Of a stretch of 6,131 nt of DNA, positions 5,936 to 6,131 are shown piece by piece. The notes beneath the pieces were generated by a model. That model did no database searches and was not told where the DNA came from. It saw only the letters and a program-made list of their open reading frames with translations. The stretch lies in assembly GCA_022837505.1 (NCBI GenBank), contig JALHFZ010000081.1, forward strand, positions 1-6,131. The letters run 5' to 3'. The stretch is from Synergistaceae bacterium. Its GTDB lineage: Bacteria; Synergistota; Synergistia; Synergistales; Aminobacteriaceae. Every line of letters begins with the position of its first letter. Positions within the stretch are counted from its first letter, which is position 1. Made by a program: the position numbers and the translations under genes.

Positions 5936-6052
5936 ATGGAAAAAAAGCCCCGGGCACGTCGGGGGTTTGCCTGTCCCCCCTGACTTCTCATAGCCCTGGT
6001 CGCGGCGGTCGTCGCGGGAATTTCATGGCTCGTGAAGTGGTTTCGAGAATAG
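5936..6052 (+). CDS. Small membrane protein ORF interrupted by in-frame TGA (selenoprotein candidate or broken gene)
   Basis: ATG at 5936 follows a strong ribosome-binding site (GGGGAGG, 5921-5927, 8 bases away) and a clear promoter. Fifteen codons read MEKKPRARRGFACPP, then TGA at 5981-5983. Without a frame change, the next 22 codons begin LLIALVAAVVAGISWLV, a near-ideal membrane helix, and end KWFRE before TAG at 6050-6052. A basic N-terminus followed by a helix is the usual layout of a 37-38 residue single-pass membrane protein with its N-terminus inside. If TGA encodes selenocysteine the protein would carry a C-P-P-U motif just before the membrane. If not, it is a nonsense-mutated gene, or the hydrophobic frame is accidental and only a 15-residue leader peptide is made. 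I do not recognise a family. It lies 26 bases before the ArsM-like start, presumably in the same transcript. Confidence 0.4.
6000..6017 (+). promoter_or_regulatory. GGUC-loop hairpin after the in-frame TGA (bacterial SECIS-like)
   Basis: TCGCGGC (6000-6006), loop GGTC (6007-6010) and GTCGCGG (6011-6017) form a 7-bp stem with two G-U pairs. The loop begins 23 bases after the TGA. The E. coli fdhF element also presents GGUC in its loop, at a slightly shorter distance. The coding frame here uses repeated GTC/GCG codons, which create hairpins easily, so the evidence is weak. Confidence 0.25.
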
Positions 6053-6078
6053 ACTCTATTCTGGTGGAATGTAAATAA

Positions 6079-6131
6079 ATGGATATTCTGCGGGACAAAG
6101 TGAAAAAGCGGTATGGCCGGGCCATACGGGA
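6079..6131 (+). CDS. Probable arsenite methyltransferase, N-terminal 17 codons (cut by window edge)
   Basis: ATG at 6079 opens a frame that stays clear to the edge: MDILRDKVKKRYGRAIR, with the next codon beginning GA. GGTGGA (6063-6068) lies 10 bases upstream, a moderate ribosome-binding site. The pattern of a charged helix with K-V-K-x-R-Y-G-x-(A/I) is how many ArsM proteins (SAM-dependent As(III) methyltransferases) and some related class I methyltransferases begin, before a glycine stretch and paired cysteines. The catalytic cysteines and SAM motif are outside the window, so this is a lead, not a firm identification. Position supports it: it is divergent from arsR and likely under the same control region, opposite an ArsP-like permease, and ArsM products are ArsP substrates. 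Coding start confidence is higher than family confidence. Confidence 0.5.
   Translation, partial: MDILRDKVKKRYGRAIR

Noticed and set aside
5975..5983. A frameshift at the run of six C residues before the TGA
   Set aside because: Both the basic N-terminal part and the hydrophobic helix are in the same frame, so no indel is needed; the other two frames after the C run give an immediate stop or a non-hydrophobic sequence.
5890..6078. 62-codon plus-strand open frame overlapping the TGA-interrupted ORF
   Set aside because: Its ATG lies upstream of the TATAAT box and has no ribosome-binding site; the translated sequence is not hydrophobic and resembles no protein family. A later in-frame ATG at 6024 also lacks a ribosome-binding site.
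1..6131. tRNA, rRNA, CRISPR array, insertion sequence or attachment site
   Set aside because: I looked for cloverleaf arms, regular direct repeats, terminal inverted repeats and transposase-like frames and saw none.

Overview
The window holds the end-to-end neighbourhood of what looks like a metal(loid)-handling locus, most probably arsenic, in a GC-rich bacterium. An RND pump with its membrane-fusion partner implies a two-membrane (diderm) cell. The Cys-Pro-x-Cys mini-thioredoxin beside a CSC-type permease would suit an anaerobe, and Synergistota is a possible home. That placement is an impression from protein style, not a tested result.

Region by region. Positions 1-5761 are read almost entirely on the minus strand. 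In order of transcription they encode an ArsR-family repressor (5402-5761), a 79-residue CPKC thioredoxin-like protein overlapping it by 4 bases (5166-5405), an intrinsic terminator hairpin (5130-5153), a full-length PF03773/COG0701-type permease (3904-5070), two half-size permeases overlapping each other by 4 bases (3271-3750 and 2741-3274), a periplasmic adaptor (1507-2631), and the N-terminal 500 codons of an RND inner-membrane pump that runs off the left edge (1-1500). Positions 5762-5935 are a divergent regulatory region. On the plus strand beyond it lie a tiny ORF with a strong ribosome-binding site and an in-frame TGA (5936-6052) and the first 17 codons of another gene whose start resembles arsenite methyltransferase ArsM (6079-6131, cut by the right edge).

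How the parts may work together. The repressor, with a CVC metalloid-type motif, would sense the toxic ion and release its own promoter. The thioredoxin-like protein would supply thiol redox chemistry and the permease would export the species. If the plus-strand gene is ArsM, methylation on one side of the regulatory region and export on the other would make a MAs(III)-type detoxification pair. The half-size permeases are built from the same repeat unit as the large permease. The RND pair may be a separate efflux unit that is only adjacent.

Most worth a second look are three things. One repeat signature occurs four times across three permease ORFs. The two TM4 aspartates of the RND pump are replaced by asparagines. 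The 38-codon plus-strand ORF reads charged N-terminus, CPP, TGA, then a perfect transmembrane helix, with a GGUC-loop hairpin after the TGA; it is either a selenoprotein candidate or a broken small membrane protein.
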